From Thiotrichales bacterium (lineage in GTDB: Bacteria > Pseudomonadota > Gammaproteobacteria > Thiomicrospirales > Thiomicrospiraceae): a stretch of DNA of 35,742 nucleotides. A program made the position numbers and the translations under genes. Shown here in pieces: positions 8,079 to 18,533 of the stretch. The notes beneath the pieces were generated by a model. It was given only the letters and a program-made list of their open reading frames with translations. It had not been told where the DNA came from and did not search any database. Each line of letters begins with the position of its first letter. Within the stretch, counting starts at the first letter, position 1. The stretch covers positions 1 through 35,742 of the forward strand of contig JAFGXP010000044.1 of assembly GCA_016936535.1 (NCBI GenBank), written 5' to 3'.

Positions 8079-8918
8079 ATGACCGATAAGTACGCCGTTG
8101 TGGGCTATCCGATTGCCCACTCAAAATCCCCATTGATTCATCGGCTATTTGCCGAACAGACCGGTCAAGACCTGAGTTATGAAGCCATTCTGATTGACAG
8201 CGAGGAACGCTCTTTTGCCAGTGCGATCATCGAACTGCAACAACAAGGCTATCAAGGTGTGAATGTTACTTTGCCTTATAAACTTGATGCCTTTGAATAC
8301 GCCACAATCAAGACCGCGCGCGCGCAGAGTGCGCATGCAGTCAATACTTTAGTGTTTCAAGAGGCCGGTGAAACGGTAGGTGACAACACCGACGGCCTTG
8401 GTCTGGTAAAGGACATTGAACAAAACGGTCAACGCCCTTTTCAAAACCAGCGCGTCTTGATTTTGGGGGCCGGTGGTGCGGTTCAAGGAATTCTCCAGCC
8501 ACTCTTGGAGAGACACCCAGCCAGCATTCATATCGCCAACCGCACGGCTCAACGTGCTCATGTTCTAGGCCAACGATTTAACACCGCCATTCCGATCACG
8601 GCCAGTGGCTGGGAAGACATTCCTACTGAATCGGGTTACGACATTATTATTAACGGCACCTCAGCAAGCTTGGAAAATAAATTACCACCTATTTCGCCGA
8701 AAGTGCTTAAGGCAGACAGCCTCGCGTACGACATGATGTATGGCGCTCAACCCACCATCTTTATGGAGTGGGCTAAACAGCACCAGTCGCAATCCCAAGT
8801 TATGGATGGCTTAGGAATGCTGGTCGGGCAAGCAGCCGAAGCTTTTTCACTGTGGCGAGGTGTTCAGCCTGAAACCGCTCCGGTGATTGCTCAAGTCAGA
8901 CAAATAATGGCCGGTTAG
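8079..8918 (+). CDS. aroE: Shikimate dehydrogenase AroE
   Basis: AroE reduces 3-dehydroshikimate to shikimate with NADPH in the aromatic amino acid pathway. Visible signatures are the substrate-binding YPIAHSKSP at the start, NVTLPYK with the catalytic lysine, DNTDGLG with the catalytic aspartate, and the dinucleotide-binding GAGGAVQG. The C-terminal segment DGLGMLVGQAAEAF is also typical. The second ATG (8079) is preferred over 8073, because AAGGA is nine bases upstream of it but only three from the first. Length is 279 residues. It is the last gene of the hemB-aroE unit, which ends at a strong terminator. Confidence 0.95.
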   Translation: MTDKYAVVGYPIAHSKSPLIHRLFAEQTGQDLSYEAILIDSEERSFASAIIELQQQGYQGVNVTLPYKLDAFEYATIKTARAQSAHAVNTLVFQEAGETVGDNTDGLGLVKDIEQNGQRPFQNQRVLILGAGGAVQGILQPLLERHPASIHIANRTAQRAHVLGQRFNTAIPITASGWEDIPTESGYDIIINGTSASLENKLPPISPKVLKADSLAYDMMYGAQPTIFMEWAKQHQSQSQVMDGLGMLVGQAAEAFSLWRGVQPETAPVIAQVRQIMAG

Positions 8919-8960
8919 AGATAAATTGGCGAATAAACTGGCTGCTGTGTCATAAAAAAA

Positions 8961-8985
8961 GCCGACTTGAACAAATCAAGTCGGC
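8961..8985. terminator. Bidirectional terminator between aroE and katG
   Basis: A perfect 10-bp stem (GCCGACTTGA at 8961-8970, TCAAGTCGGC at 8976-8985) with a 5-base loop is flanked by an A run on the left and TTTT on the right. It serves aroE on the plus strand and katG on the minus strand, which converge here. Confidence 0.92.
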
Positions 8986-9045
8986 CTTTTGGTTTTAAGC
9001 AACGGCGTGGCACGATAGAGATTCGTGCCAAACCCTGTTCAAAGA

Positions 9046-11223
<2,178 letters not shown>

Positions 11224-11254
11224 TCAATACTCCTTTAAAATCTTGGTTTTTTAG

Positions 11255-11267
11255 GCACAAATTGTGC
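11255..11267. promoter_or_regulatory. Palindrome in the katG leader
   Basis: GCACAAATTGTGC is a perfect 6+1+6 inverted repeat. It lies about 20 bases upstream of the katG ribosome binding site and just downstream of a possible minus-strand -10 (TACAAT at 11284-11279). Position and symmetry fit an operator. I do not recognise the binding protein. Confidence 0.3.
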
Positions 11268-11406
11268 AATCGCCCCTCATTGTAGCGATTTTCGTTGAAA
11301 ACCCCAGTCAATAATAACTAATCAATCCATAGGTTTTTTTAATTAAATTTAACTATTAATTTTACTTAGAAGCCCATAAGAAAACTATCAAGAAACGCGG
11401 GGATTT

Positions 11407-11961
11407 TTATGAACCAATTCCATCCTCTTCTTGCTCCTCGGCAACATAATCATTTTTAAGCCGAACATAATGCGCTGCAGAATACTTAAAAAAAGCCAGC
11501 TCCTGTTCGGTTAAGGGACGCGCTTGTTTCACGGGCGAACCAACATACAAATAACCACTTTCCAATACCTTACCCGGAGGAACCAAAGCATTCGCCGCCA
11601 CCAGAACGTGCTTTTGCACTCGCGCATTGTCCAGCACAACCGCCCCCATTCCAATTAGGCACTCATCCTCAATCAGGCAACCATGCAAAATGGCATTATG
11701 CCCAACCGTAACATCTGCGCCGATGATGCATTGTGATCCGCTTGAGTAAGCACTGGCATGCGTACTGTGCACAACTGCGCCATCTTGAATATTGCTGCGC
11801 GCTCCCACTTGAATTCGGTTCACATCCCCGCGCAAGGTGGCGTTGGGCCAGACACTGACATCTTCAGCTAGGATACATTGGCCAATTACTACAGCACTTG
11901 CATCCACCCAAGCCGTTGGCTCCATTTGTGGTTGAATTCCTTTATAGCCTCGAATCGACAT
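11407..11961 (-). CDS. Gamma-class carbonic anhydrase-like protein (YrdA/CaiE type)
   Basis: This is a left-handed beta-helix hexapeptide-repeat protein of the gamma carbonic anhydrase family. Repeats run from about residue 28 to 140 (IGADVTVGHNAILHGCLIEDECLIGMGA and neighbours). Three histidines at about 65, 88 and 93 (VVHSTH and VGHNAILHG) match the metal ligands of the family by spacing. The catalytic acidic loop of the archaeal enzyme Cam is not evident, so carbonic anhydrase activity is uncertain. ATG 11961 is chosen, with AAGGAG five bases upstream; the GTG two codons earlier overlaps that region. Length is 184 residues. It diverges from the PilZ gene. In an autotroph a role in bicarbonate handling is possible but not shown. 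Confidence 0.85.
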   Translation of the reverse strand: MSIRGYKGIQPQMEPTAWVDASAVVIGQCILAEDVSVWPNATLRGDVNRIQVGARSNIQDGAVVHSTHASAYSSGSQCIIGADVTVGHNAILHGCLIEDECLIGMGAVVLDNARVQKHVLVAANALVPPGKVLESGYLYVGSPVKQARPLTEQELAFFKYSAAHYVRLKNDYVAEEQEEDGIGS

Positions 11962-12093
11962 TTGCACTCCTTTCTTTTATTACGGTTCAATATATTGTTA
12001 GCGACAATGCGCTTGCAAAAGCATTTAAAAACGCGCTTAATTTAAAGATTTAAATTCTTTATACTCTAGGAAACTACGCAGCGGCCATTTATC

Positions 12094-12555
12094 ATGAAAC
12101 TCTTATTTAGCAAATTGTTCAGGCGCTTTGCCTGGGAGTCTTATATGCATTCAATATCCAGTACCACTGCTACCGATTCTTCTGCAATGGCACCGAGTAA
12201 CCGCCGGACCGCTCCGCGTATTGAAACGTGCATTCCCAGTTTTTTGATTGATAAAAAAACCCTGAGCTACTCCACTATCTTAAACTTTTCAGAGCAAGGA
12301 ATGCTTTTAAGCACCCCCTTTCCACTCGAACCCGATGATGAAATCGAGCTGATTATTAAACCTAAAAATGCACCACACAGCGCGCCGATTCATCTCAAGC
12401 TCGATGTAAAACACTGTCGCCAAAATCCAGAACACGGCTTTACGATTGGGGGGCAACTCAAACAACGCCTAGGCGCACTCAGCCTTATCTTAGCGTCTTA
12501 CTGCGACCAGCCTAATAGCCAATTCAAACAGCGTTTAAACCGCATTCTTGCCTGA
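12094..12555 (+). CDS. PilZ domain protein, probable cyclic di-GMP receptor
   Basis: The two cyclic-di-GMP binding signatures of PilZ domains are present: RTAPR (RxxxR) near residue 37 and NFSEQG ([D/N]xSxxG) near residue 66. The rest forms the beta barrel (DDEIELIIKP, GFTIGGQL). There is no transmembrane segment or second effector domain. The 153 residues include a basic, aromatic N-terminal tail (LLFSKLFRRFAW). An internal ATG at 12145 has a better ribosome binding site (GGGAG, six bases away) and would give 136 residues, so the true start is uncertain. TATACT at 12060-12065 may be the -10. Nothing adjacent reveals the target process. Confidence 0.88.
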   Translation: MKLLFSKLFRRFAWESYMHSISSTTATDSSAMAPSNRRTAPRIETCIPSFLIDKKTLSYSTILNFSEQGMLLSTPFPLEPDDEIELIIKPKNAPHSAPIHLKLDVKHCRQNPEHGFTIGGQLKQRLGALSLILASYCDQPNSQFKQRLNRILA

Positions 12556-12570
12556 GCCAATAAAATAAAA

Positions 12571-12594
12571 AAGCCGATGCAAAAACATCGGCTT
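12571..12594. terminator. Hairpin terminator between the PilZ gene and gor
   Basis: A 9-bp perfect stem (AAGCCGATG at 12571-12579, CATCGGCTT at 12586-12594) with a 6-base loop lies between two convergent genes. The A run on the left makes it strong for the minus-strand gor transcript. The T run on the plus side is short. Confidence 0.78.
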
Positions 12595-12623
12595 ATTGGC
12601 AAAGCTGGCATTCAACAAGACCT

Positions 12624-13979
12624 TTAACGCATCGTTACCAACTCTTCTGCACTGGAAGGATGAATCGCAATGGTCGCATCCAAATCGGCCTTGGTTGCCC
12701 CCATTTGCAACGCCACAGCAAATCCTTGCAGCATTTCATCCGCACCATCGCCAACAATATGAATGCCAACCACACGCTCTTCCTCACCGCAGACCACCAA
12801 CTTGAGCGCAGTTTTAATTTGGTGCTCGGTAAACGCATAGCGCATTGGCGTAAAAACTGAGGTATAGACTTTAACCTGATCTGAACCAAATTGCGCGCGT
12901 GCCTCATGCTCCGCCAAGCCCACTGTGCCAACAGGAGGATGCGAGAAAATGACCGTAGGCACCGCATGCAAGTCGAGCACGAGATTGGGTTTATGATTGT
13001 ACAAACGCTCTGCCAAATAGCGTCCGGCTCGAATCGCAACCGGAGTCAGCTGAGGTTGCCCCGTTACATCCCCAATTGCGTAAATATTCTCAACCGCCGT
13101 CTGATGCCGCGCATCAACCTCAATAAAGCCTTTGCCATTCACGCTTAAACCGGCATTCTCTAGCTTGAGCGGCTCGACCAAAGTTTCGCGCCCAACTGCC
13201 CAAACCACCTGGTCAAAACCACCCAACTGCTGACCATCGTCACTGTGTATGCAAATCGTGCCGTCTGTCATCGATTCGAGCTTTTTCACCTTAAAATGAT
13301 ACGCTTTCTGAATACCGCTGGTCAGCATCGCCTGCGTTAGCGTTTCTCGAATCATGTCGTCAAACCCACGCAACACCAAATCTTTGCGGCTAACCAAGGT
13401 TGTTTGCGTGCCAAGGGCTTGGAACACCCCAGCCAACTCAACAGCAATATAACCACTGCCAATCACAGCCACTTTTTTCGGCTGCTGCGTCAACGCAAAA
13501 AAACCATCCGAGGTGATCCCTAACTCAGCATTTTCAGTTTCATTGGGAATGAGGGGTTGACCGCCTGGCGCTAAAACAATCGTCTCGGCGGTGTAGGTTT
13601 TACCCGCCACCTCTACCGTGTGCGCATCGACCAACGAGCCCCAGCCTTGTAAGACCTCGACGCCCTTATCAGCCATATACCCTTGATACCAAGTAGTGAT
13701 ATTGCCAATGTACTGCTCACGTTGCCGGACGAGTTTGCCCCAATCCAATCCTTCCTGTTTCACGTGAAAACCAAAATCCGGTGCATCGCGCAGTGCTTCG
13801 GCAATATGCGCACCAAACCACATGACTTTTTTGGGTACACAACCGATATTCACACAGGTACCGCCCAGTTTTTTTGCTTCAACAACCGCGCACTTTTTGC
13901 CATATTCTGCTGCTCGTTCGACCACCGAGAGGCCACCGCTGCCAGCACCAATTGCAATCAGATCATAATCATAGGTCAT
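12624..13979 (-). CDS. gor: Glutathione-disulfide reductase Gor
   Basis: Gor reduces oxidised glutathione with NADPH. This is a class I flavoprotein disulfide reductase: FAD-binding GAGSGG at 11-16, redox pair C42 and C47 in [15 protein letters not shown](P)-binding [12 protein letters not shown], a second FAD segment YAIGDVTG, and the C-terminal [12 protein letters not shown] with the catalytic histidine. The KVMW after the active site and the HPSSAEE ending fit glutathione reductase better than lipoamide or mercuric reductase. Length, 451, is normal. AAGGAA precedes the ATG. It follows the peroxiredoxin-glutaredoxin gene by 14 bases, and the two clearly form one unit in which Gor regenerates the glutathione used by the peroxidase. 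Confidence 0.94.
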   Translation of the reverse strand: MTYDYDLIAIGAGSGGLSVVERAAEYGKKCAVVEAKKLGGTCVNIGCVPKKVMWFGAHIAEALRDAPDFGFHVKQEGLDWGKLVRQREQYIGNITTWYQGYMADKGVEVLQGWGSLVDAHTVEVAGKTYTAETIVLAPGGQPLIPNETENAELGITSDGFFALTQQPKKVAVIGSGYIAVELAGVFQALGTQTTLVSRKDLVLRGFDDMIRETLTQAMLTSGIQKAYHFKVKKLESMTDGTICIHSDDGQQLGGFDQVVWAVGRETLVEPLKLENAGLSVNGKGFIEVDARHQTAVENIYAIGDVTGQPQLTPVAIRAGRYLAERLYNHKPNLVLDLHAVPTVIFSHPPVGTVGLAEHEARAQFGSDQVKVYTSVFTPMRYAFTEHQIKTALKLVVCGEEERVVGIHIVGDGADEMLQGFAVALQMGATKADLDATIAIHPSSAEELVTMR

Positions 13980-13993
13980 TTTAGTTTCCTTAC

Positions 13994-14746
13994 TTAGGGA
14001 TGCGTTGTACGGAAGCGAAAATGGGCTTCCAAGTCGTCTGCGCCGCCAATCCGTTTGCCATCAATAAACACCTGAGGCACGGTTCCCGCATTGGCAACGG
14101 CGCGTAAAGTTCTCGAAGAGATGCCCGCTTGACCAATAATGATTTCTTCATAACGAATACCGGCGTCTTCCAGCAGAGATTTTGCTTTCAAACAGTAAGG
14201 ACATCCAGGCTTGGTGAAAAGCGTCGCCACACTTGGCGCGGTAGCGCGAGGATTCAAATAATGCAACATGGTATCGGCATCAGAAACCTCAAAAGGATCG
14301 CCTGGCTGATTGGGTTCGATAAACATTTTTTCAATCACCCCATCACGCACCAACATTGAGTAACGCCAAGAGCGCAGGCCAAAACCCAAATCCTCTTTAT
14401 TGACGAGCATACCCATTGCCTCGGTAAACTCACCGTTCCCGTCCGGCAAAAGGCGAATATGCTCCACTTCTTGGTGCGCCGCCCATTCATTCATCACAAA
14501 GGTGTCATTGACCGAAATGCAGACAATCTCATCCACTCCGTTGGCAAAAAACACGGGCGCCAACTCATTAAAACGCGGTAAATGGGTCGAAGAACAGGTA
14601 GGAGTAAAAGCGCCCGGCAGTGAAAAAACGACCACGGTTTTTCCCTTAAAAAGCGCATCCGTTGTCACGCTCTGCCACTGATTATTTTGGCGGATGGGAA
14701 AGGTTACTTGGGGAACCCTTTGCCCTTCACGATTTGCAAATGCCAT
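13994..14746 (-). CDS. Peroxiredoxin-glutaredoxin fusion (hybrid Prx5)
   Basis: This is a glutathione-dependent peroxidase built as one chain: an N-terminal Prx5-type peroxiredoxin (about residues 4-165) with the peroxidatic cysteine C51 in [11 protein letters not shown], and a C-terminal glutaredoxin (about 172-245) with CPYC at 182-185, the cis-Pro region TVPQVFIDG and GGADDLEAH. The same arrangement is known in Haemophilus influenzae PGdx. ATG 14746 is chosen (250 residues); a TTG directly before it is also possible, both behind AGGAGAG. It is the first gene of a two-gene unit with gor, which supplies the reducing system. Confidence 0.94.
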   Translation of the reverse strand: MAFANREGQRVPQVTFPIRQNNQWQSVTTDALFKGKTVVVFSLPGAFTPTCSSTHLPRFNELAPVFFANGVDEIVCISVNDTFVMNEWAAHQEVEHIRLLPDGNGEFTEAMGMLVNKEDLGFGLRSWRYSMLVRDGVIEKMFIEPNQPGDPFEVSDADTMLHYLNPRATAPSVATLFTKPGCPYCLKAKSLLEDAGIRYEEIIIGQAGISSRTLRAVANAGTVPQVFIDGKRIGGADDLEAHFRFRTTHP

Positions 14747-14898
14747 CAATTCAACTCTCCTGATTACGCTTAATTGCCTGCCAAGTCATCACTAAAAAAC
14801 CCAACTTTGCTTATAAGCCTATATAAATAATTAATATTGGTAAAATGAAATCTTTCTTCGGTTCGCTTAGTCAAAACCTATCAAACCTCAACCCTAGC

Positions 14899-15348
14899 CT
14901 ACTGTAAGGTTGAACCTTGCAAACGGCGCATAAAGGGTTCGAGTTGCTGACACTCCTGAGCAAACTTCATCAGTAGGCCCAAAATCGCTTGGTCCTCATG
15001 TTGTGATGCAATTCGCGCTGCGAGCTGAAAATCGTTGTCGGTCACGCTGCCTTTAAAGCCACCAGACTCCAGCAAGGCCGCCACAACGCCAACATTTTGC
15101 AATAAGCAGGCCGCTTGTAAAGCCTTGACCCCAACCCCAGCCGCATCTCGCGCCACTTCCAGCTGCGGTGAAACTAAAAAATCTTCCACCAATACTTTGG
15201 TCATCCAATAATTCATCTCAACCTCAGCCTGACTTTCCAAAGCATGCATCAACAACTCTTTAGGGTCTTGCTGATGACGGTTAACTAAGGTTTTCACAAT
15301 TTGTGAAAAGGACTCTCGGTTTTTCAAATCAAAATTGAGCAGATTCAT
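14899..15348 (-). CDS. Unrecognised helical protein, possibly ankyrin-like (149 aa)
   Basis: I do not recognise the family with confidence. The protein looks all-helical, with no signal peptide. The segment GVKALQAACLLQNVGVVAALLESG, at about residues 73-96, resembles a degenerate ankyrin repeat (A..G...V...LL..G), and GSVTDNDFQLAARIASQHEDQAILGLLMKF could be a second unit. Its ATG overlaps the stop of the HI0933-family gene as ATGA, so translation is coupled to the flavoprotein and the two probably act in one process or complex. It is the last gene of a three-gene minus-strand cluster. Confidence 0.75.
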   Translation of the reverse strand: MNLLNFDLKNRESFSQIVKTLVNRHQQDPKELLMHALESQAEVEMNYWMTKVLVEDFLVSPQLEVARDAAGVGVKALQAACLLQNVGVVAALLESGGFKGSVTDNDFQLAARIASQHEDQAILGLLMKFAQECQQLEPFMRRLQGSTLQ

Positions 15349-16586
15349 GGGTTAAATTTCCTGTTTTTTTCAGCCACACGCTGAGCCACCGCCTGAGCAC
15401 AGGCCACACCGGAAGCCCAAGCCCACTGAAAATTAAAGCCGCCTAAATGCCCGGTTACATCCAGCACTTCGCCAATAAAATAGAGTCCAGGCTGCTTTTT
15501 GACCTCAAAAGTTTTGGAGGAGAGCTCATCGGTATCAACCCCTCCTAGGGTCACTTCTGCCTTGTCATATCCGGCCGTTGCCGCAGGATAAAGTGTCCAA
15601 GCGGAAAGTTGCTCAGCATAAGCTTGCAACTCACCATCGCTGGCATTGGCCACTTCGGCCGCCAACGGATACCACACTAACCACTGTTGTACAAAACGCT
15701 TTGGCAAATAATTTTGCAGCCAGCGACTTAAGTTACCGGCCGTTTGGCGCAACTGCTTCAGCTCGTTCATAACCGCTTGTTTGGGCAGCAAGTTGATAAC
15801 CAATGGCTGCCCTTCGAACCAATAGTTTGAAGCCTGCAAAATGCCCGGGCCACTTAACCCTTGATGAGTGAACAGTATCGCTTCCGTAAAGCATCGTCCG
15901 CCGGCACTGACCGTGACATCCAATGATAACCCAGCTAAATCGGCGCAACGCTGCTGCCATTTTCCGGTAAAAACGAGTGGCACCAGACCCGGCCGCGTCG
16001 GTAAAACCCTTAAACCAAACTGCTCTGCCAATCGATAGCCAAGATCGCTTGCCTTCAACTTTGGAAATGATAAGGCTCCCGTAGCGATCACGAATTGCCG
16101 AGCACGGAAATTTCCGCTTGTAGTCCTTAGCTGATAGAGACCCGCAGCAACCTCGACGCTTTCAAGCGATGTATTCAATGAAAAAGCCACCTGCGCCCAA
16201 TCACACTCGGTACGCAAAATTTGAATTAAATCGCTGGCTCGATCACGACAAAACAGCTTACCAAGCTCACGCGTTTCATACGCTAAGCCATGGCGCTCAA
16301 CCAGCTCAATAAAGGCAGTGCTCGGATAACGCGACAGTGCACTTTTAACAAAGTGCGGATTTTGGCAAACGTAGTGTTCTGGGGTGACCTGTAAATTGGT
16401 GAAATTGCATTTGCCACCACCGGAAATTCGAATCTTACCGGCCGCCTTTGGCGAATGGTCCAAAACCAGCACCTTAAGTCCTTGATAACCGGCGGTCGCT
16501 GCGCACATCAGACCCGAGGCTCCCGCCCCGAGAATCAGCAAATCCCAATCGGTATCCAAGGTCGAAGACTCGTTCAATTTACCCAC
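15345..16586 (-). CDS. HI0933 family FAD-dependent oxidoreductase (YhiN type)
   Basis: This is a flavoprotein of the HI0933/YhiN family, whose substrate is not established. The Rossmann FAD motif GAGASGLMCA lies near residue 19. KIRISGGGKCNFTN is the family signature after the first beta-alpha-beta unit. A middle alpha/beta insertion spans roughly residues 190-330, and the C-terminal GGVDTDEL, GLYFIGEVLDVTGHLGGFNFQWAWASG is diagnostic. Length, 413, is slightly above the usual 390-400. The start is uncertain: GTG 16586 overlaps the upstream gene by 13 bases, while TTG 16577 has GGGAG at better spacing. It lies between a MoCF-domain gene and an overlapping unknown gene. Confidence 0.9.
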   Translation of the reverse strand: MGKLNESSTLDTDWDLLILGAGASGLMCAATAGYQGLKVLVLDHSPKAAGKIRISGGGKCNFTNLQVTPEHYVCQNPHFVKSALSRYPSTAFIELVERHGLAYETRELGKLFCRDRASDLIQILRTECDWAQVAFSLNTSLESVEVAAGLYQLRTTSGNFRARQFVIATGALSFPKLKASDLGYRLAEQFGLRVLPTRPGLVPLVFTGKWQQRCADLAGLSLDVTVSAGGRCFTEAILFTHQGLSGPGILQASNYWFEGQPLVINLLPKQAVMNELKQLRQTAGNLSRWLQNYLPKRFVQQWLVWYPLAAEVANASDGELQAYAEQLSAWTLYPAATAGYDKAEVTLGGVDTDELSSKTFEVKKQPGLYFIGEVLDVTGHLGGFNFQWAWASGVACAQAVAQRVAEKNRKFNP

Positions 16587-17320
16587 TCCCAGTCCACTGA
16601 TCTTTCTTTAACTTCATCTAAAATTCGTTCGATTGCCTGCTCCACAAGAGCGGCCTCCCCTTCAATTCCCAGCTCAATCCAACGCGAACCATCTGCACGC
16701 AGACTCGGCAAGCTAAAGAGCCTCAGTTGTGGAAACTCGATAGTAAACGCCTCCATAAAAACGATCCAATCGGATTCGTGCCCGTTGAAAATCCGCACGC
16801 CCTTTTCTAAGGTCATCGCCTGCGTCAAATCCGCGTAATACGTATCTAAAACCCACTCCATCATTGGCTTAGCCATCATCGGAAAACCCGGCATGAAATA
16901 ATGCTCACCAATCGAAAAACCCGGCACTCGGTTATAAAAGTTTGGAATGATTGCCGCACCGAGTGGAAACTCCGCCATTCTGACTCGCTGGGGATAAGCC
17001 TCTGGCCCAAACTGCGCTTCAATTTCCGCTACCGCTTGCGGGTGCCGTTCTAAGGGCACACCCAGCGCCGCTGCCGCACATTGTCGCGTGCGATCGTCGG
17101 GCGTTGCGCCTATCCCACCAAAACAAAAGACAATCTCACCACTGGCAAAACTTTGGCGTAAAGTGCGGGTTAAGCGCACCGGTTCATCCCCTAAAATTTG
17201 TACCCAACTTAACGCCAAACCGCGCGGTTTTAAAATGGCATTGGCCTGAGCTAAATGACAATCTTGGCGCTTGGCCGAAAGCACTTCATCACCGATAATA
17301 ATCAGACCAATTGTAGGCAT
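16574..17320 (-). CDS. MoCF-domain protein related to the CinA N-terminal domain
   Basis: This is a molybdopterin-binding-fold (MoCF) domain protein. The N-terminus TIGLIIIGDEVLSAKRQDCH and the segment FGGIGATPDDRTR (GGxGxTxDD) are the family signatures. The following LPGFPMM-like loop (YFMPGFPMMAKPM) is as in the CinA/competence-damage-inducible family. It lacks the CinA C-terminal amidase domain; the remaining ~80 residues are a small alpha/beta domain that I do not recognise. ATG 17320 is chosen because AAGGAG lies seven bases upstream, giving 248 residues; longer starts would include that site. Despite the fold, a role in molybdenum cofactor synthesis should not be assumed. It heads the three-gene cluster. 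Confidence 0.88.
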   Translation of the reverse strand: MPTIGLIIIGDEVLSAKRQDCHLAQANAILKPRGLALSWVQILGDEPVRLTRTLRQSFASGEIVFCFGGIGATPDDRTRQCAAAALGVPLERHPQAVAEIEAQFGPEAYPQRVRMAEFPLGAAIIPNFYNRVPGFSIGEHYFMPGFPMMAKPMMEWVLDTYYADLTQAMTLEKGVRIFNGHESDWIVFMEAFTIEFPQLRLFSLPSLRADGSRWIELGIEGEAALVEQAIERILDEVKERSVDWEWVN

Positions 17321-17395
17321 AGCCAACTCCTTCTGAGCCATGATGGGATTGTGATAGGTTTTAAAAGCCAACTAGTATAAAAGGAAACCCTACCG

Positions 17396-18265
17396 ATGTC
17401 TTTGCCTTGCGTTTTAAGCGTTGCCGGTTTTGATCCAAGCGGAGGCGCAGGCCTGCAAGCAGATTGTAAGACGATTCATGCCCTTGGCGCTTATGCCTTA
17501 ACCGTCGTCACCGCAGTTACCGCTCAGAACTCTCGCGGCGTGCAAGCGGTTTATCCACTTGAGGATGCCGCTTTTGGCGCGCAGTTAGCTGCGCTTGGTG
17601 AAGACTATCAAATTGGGGCAATTAAAATCGGAATGCTCAGCGATGCCGGAAAAATTGCCACCTTAGCACGCTTTCTGGAACAGATGCCAAGGGTTCCAGT
17701 CGTATTAGATCCCGTATTAGTCAGTACCAGTGGCACCGCGCTTTTGCAGCCGGAAGCCCTGCAAACATTGATTACACAATTACTGCCACGCTGCACGCTG
17801 CTGACTCCCAATCGTCCGGAAATGCACTATCTCGCCGAATCAATCGGCTGTCCATTAGACCAGGCAACCCATCAATCCGATTTGACTCACTGCATGAACA
17901 AACTGGGGGTCAAAAATCTGCTGCTCAAAGGCGGGCACAGTCAGGATGCGGATGCCGGCGATTGGCTATTAAGTACAGAAAGAAACACCGAAACCGTTAC
18001 CCAAAGCCAATGGTTTCGCTTACCACGCCTCAAGGTACAGCACGCCCATGGCACAGGTTGCACCCTTTCTGCGGCCATTGCCGTCCATTTGGCTCAAGGC
18101 CAGACACTGTCTCAAGCAGTCGCTCACGCCAAACACTTTGTGCATTCTGCCCTCGCTCAAGCGGATCAAAATCAACCGCTTTATCGGCATATTACAACCG
18201 CGGAAGCGGCCAAGCGACGGGGTGGGCTTCACCATTTTTGGAAAAGCGATTCTCTTTTTGAATAA
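17396..18265 (+). CDS. thiD: Hydroxymethylpyrimidine/phosphomethylpyrimidine kinase ThiD
   Basis: ThiD phosphorylates HMP and then HMP-phosphate to supply the pyrimidine half of thiamine. It is a ribokinase-fold enzyme. Visible blocks are the N-terminal SVAGFDPSGGAGLQAD, TVVTAVTAQNS, the DPVLVSTSGTALL region, LLTPNRPE, LLKGGH and the anion-hole/catalytic HGTGCTLSAAIA. Its 289 residues are about 20 more than typical because of a C-terminal tail. AAAGGAA precedes the ATG. It diverges from the MoCF gene and converges with the small membrane protein gene, leaving only five bases between the stops. No other thi gene is present. Confidence 0.95.
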   Translation: MSLPCVLSVAGFDPSGGAGLQADCKTIHALGAYALTVVTAVTAQNSRGVQAVYPLEDAAFGAQLAALGEDYQIGAIKIGMLSDAGKIATLARFLEQMPRVPVVLDPVLVSTSGTALLQPEALQTLITQLLPRCTLLTPNRPEMHYLAESIGCPLDQATHQSDLTHCMNKLGVKNLLLKGGHSQDADAGDWLLSTERNTETVTQSQWFRLPRLKVQHAHGTGCTLSAAIAVHLAQGQTLSQAVAHAKHFVHSALAQADQNQPLYRHITTAEAAKRRGGLHHFWKSDSLFE

Positions 18266-18270
18266 ACGTC

Positions 18271-18501
18271 TTATTGAGTAGCCTGATTAACCTCTTTTTT
18301 GACCGCCTCGGCTTCCTCTGTCACCGAATGAATGACTTTTTGTGCTGAATCGCCGGTTTTCTCTAAATACTCAATCACCACCTCCGAGCCAACAAGGGCT
18401 TCTCGGGCCAGTTCGCGGCTGCCAAACCAATCAAACATAATGGCCAGAGCGATAAAAATCGCCAGCCAAATCAACAAGCTAATTAATCCAAAAATTCGCA
18501 T
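18271..18501 (-). CDS. Small single-span membrane protein (76 aa)
   Basis: I do not recognise this protein. One transmembrane helix at the N-terminus (IFGLISLLIWLAIFIALAIMF, residues 3-23) is followed by a charged, probably helical tail of about 50 residues rich in Glu and Lys (YLEKTGDSAQKVIHSVTEEAEAVKKEV). The tail could form a coiled coil. The start is set by AAAGGAGAG immediately upstream of ATG 18501; the longer open frame would run into mnmC. It lies 32 bases downstream of mnmC on the same strand, so it could be the second gene of that unit. Confidence 0.8.
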   Translation of the reverse strand: MRIFGLISLLIWLAIFIALAIMFDWFGSRELAREALVGSEVVIEYLEKTGDSAQKVIHSVTEEAEAVKKEVNQATQ

Positions 18502-18533
18502 TTTTCTCTCCTTTCCCGTGCTAAAAACGGGGC

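Noticed and set aside
11285-11400. OxyR binding site upstream of katG
   Set aside because: ATAG and similar tetramers are present, but the four-part ATAG-N7-CTAT pattern is not matched at adequate quality.
16574-17371. Calling the MoCF protein MoaB/MogA on the basis of nearby molybdenum genes
   Set aside because: It is 248 residues, longer than MoaB or MogA, its motifs fit the CinA N-terminal family, and the moa genes are 13 kb away.
17376-17381. TATAAA as the thiD -10
   Set aside because: It lies so close to the ATG that the ribosome binding site would precede the transcript start, and no good -35 exists.
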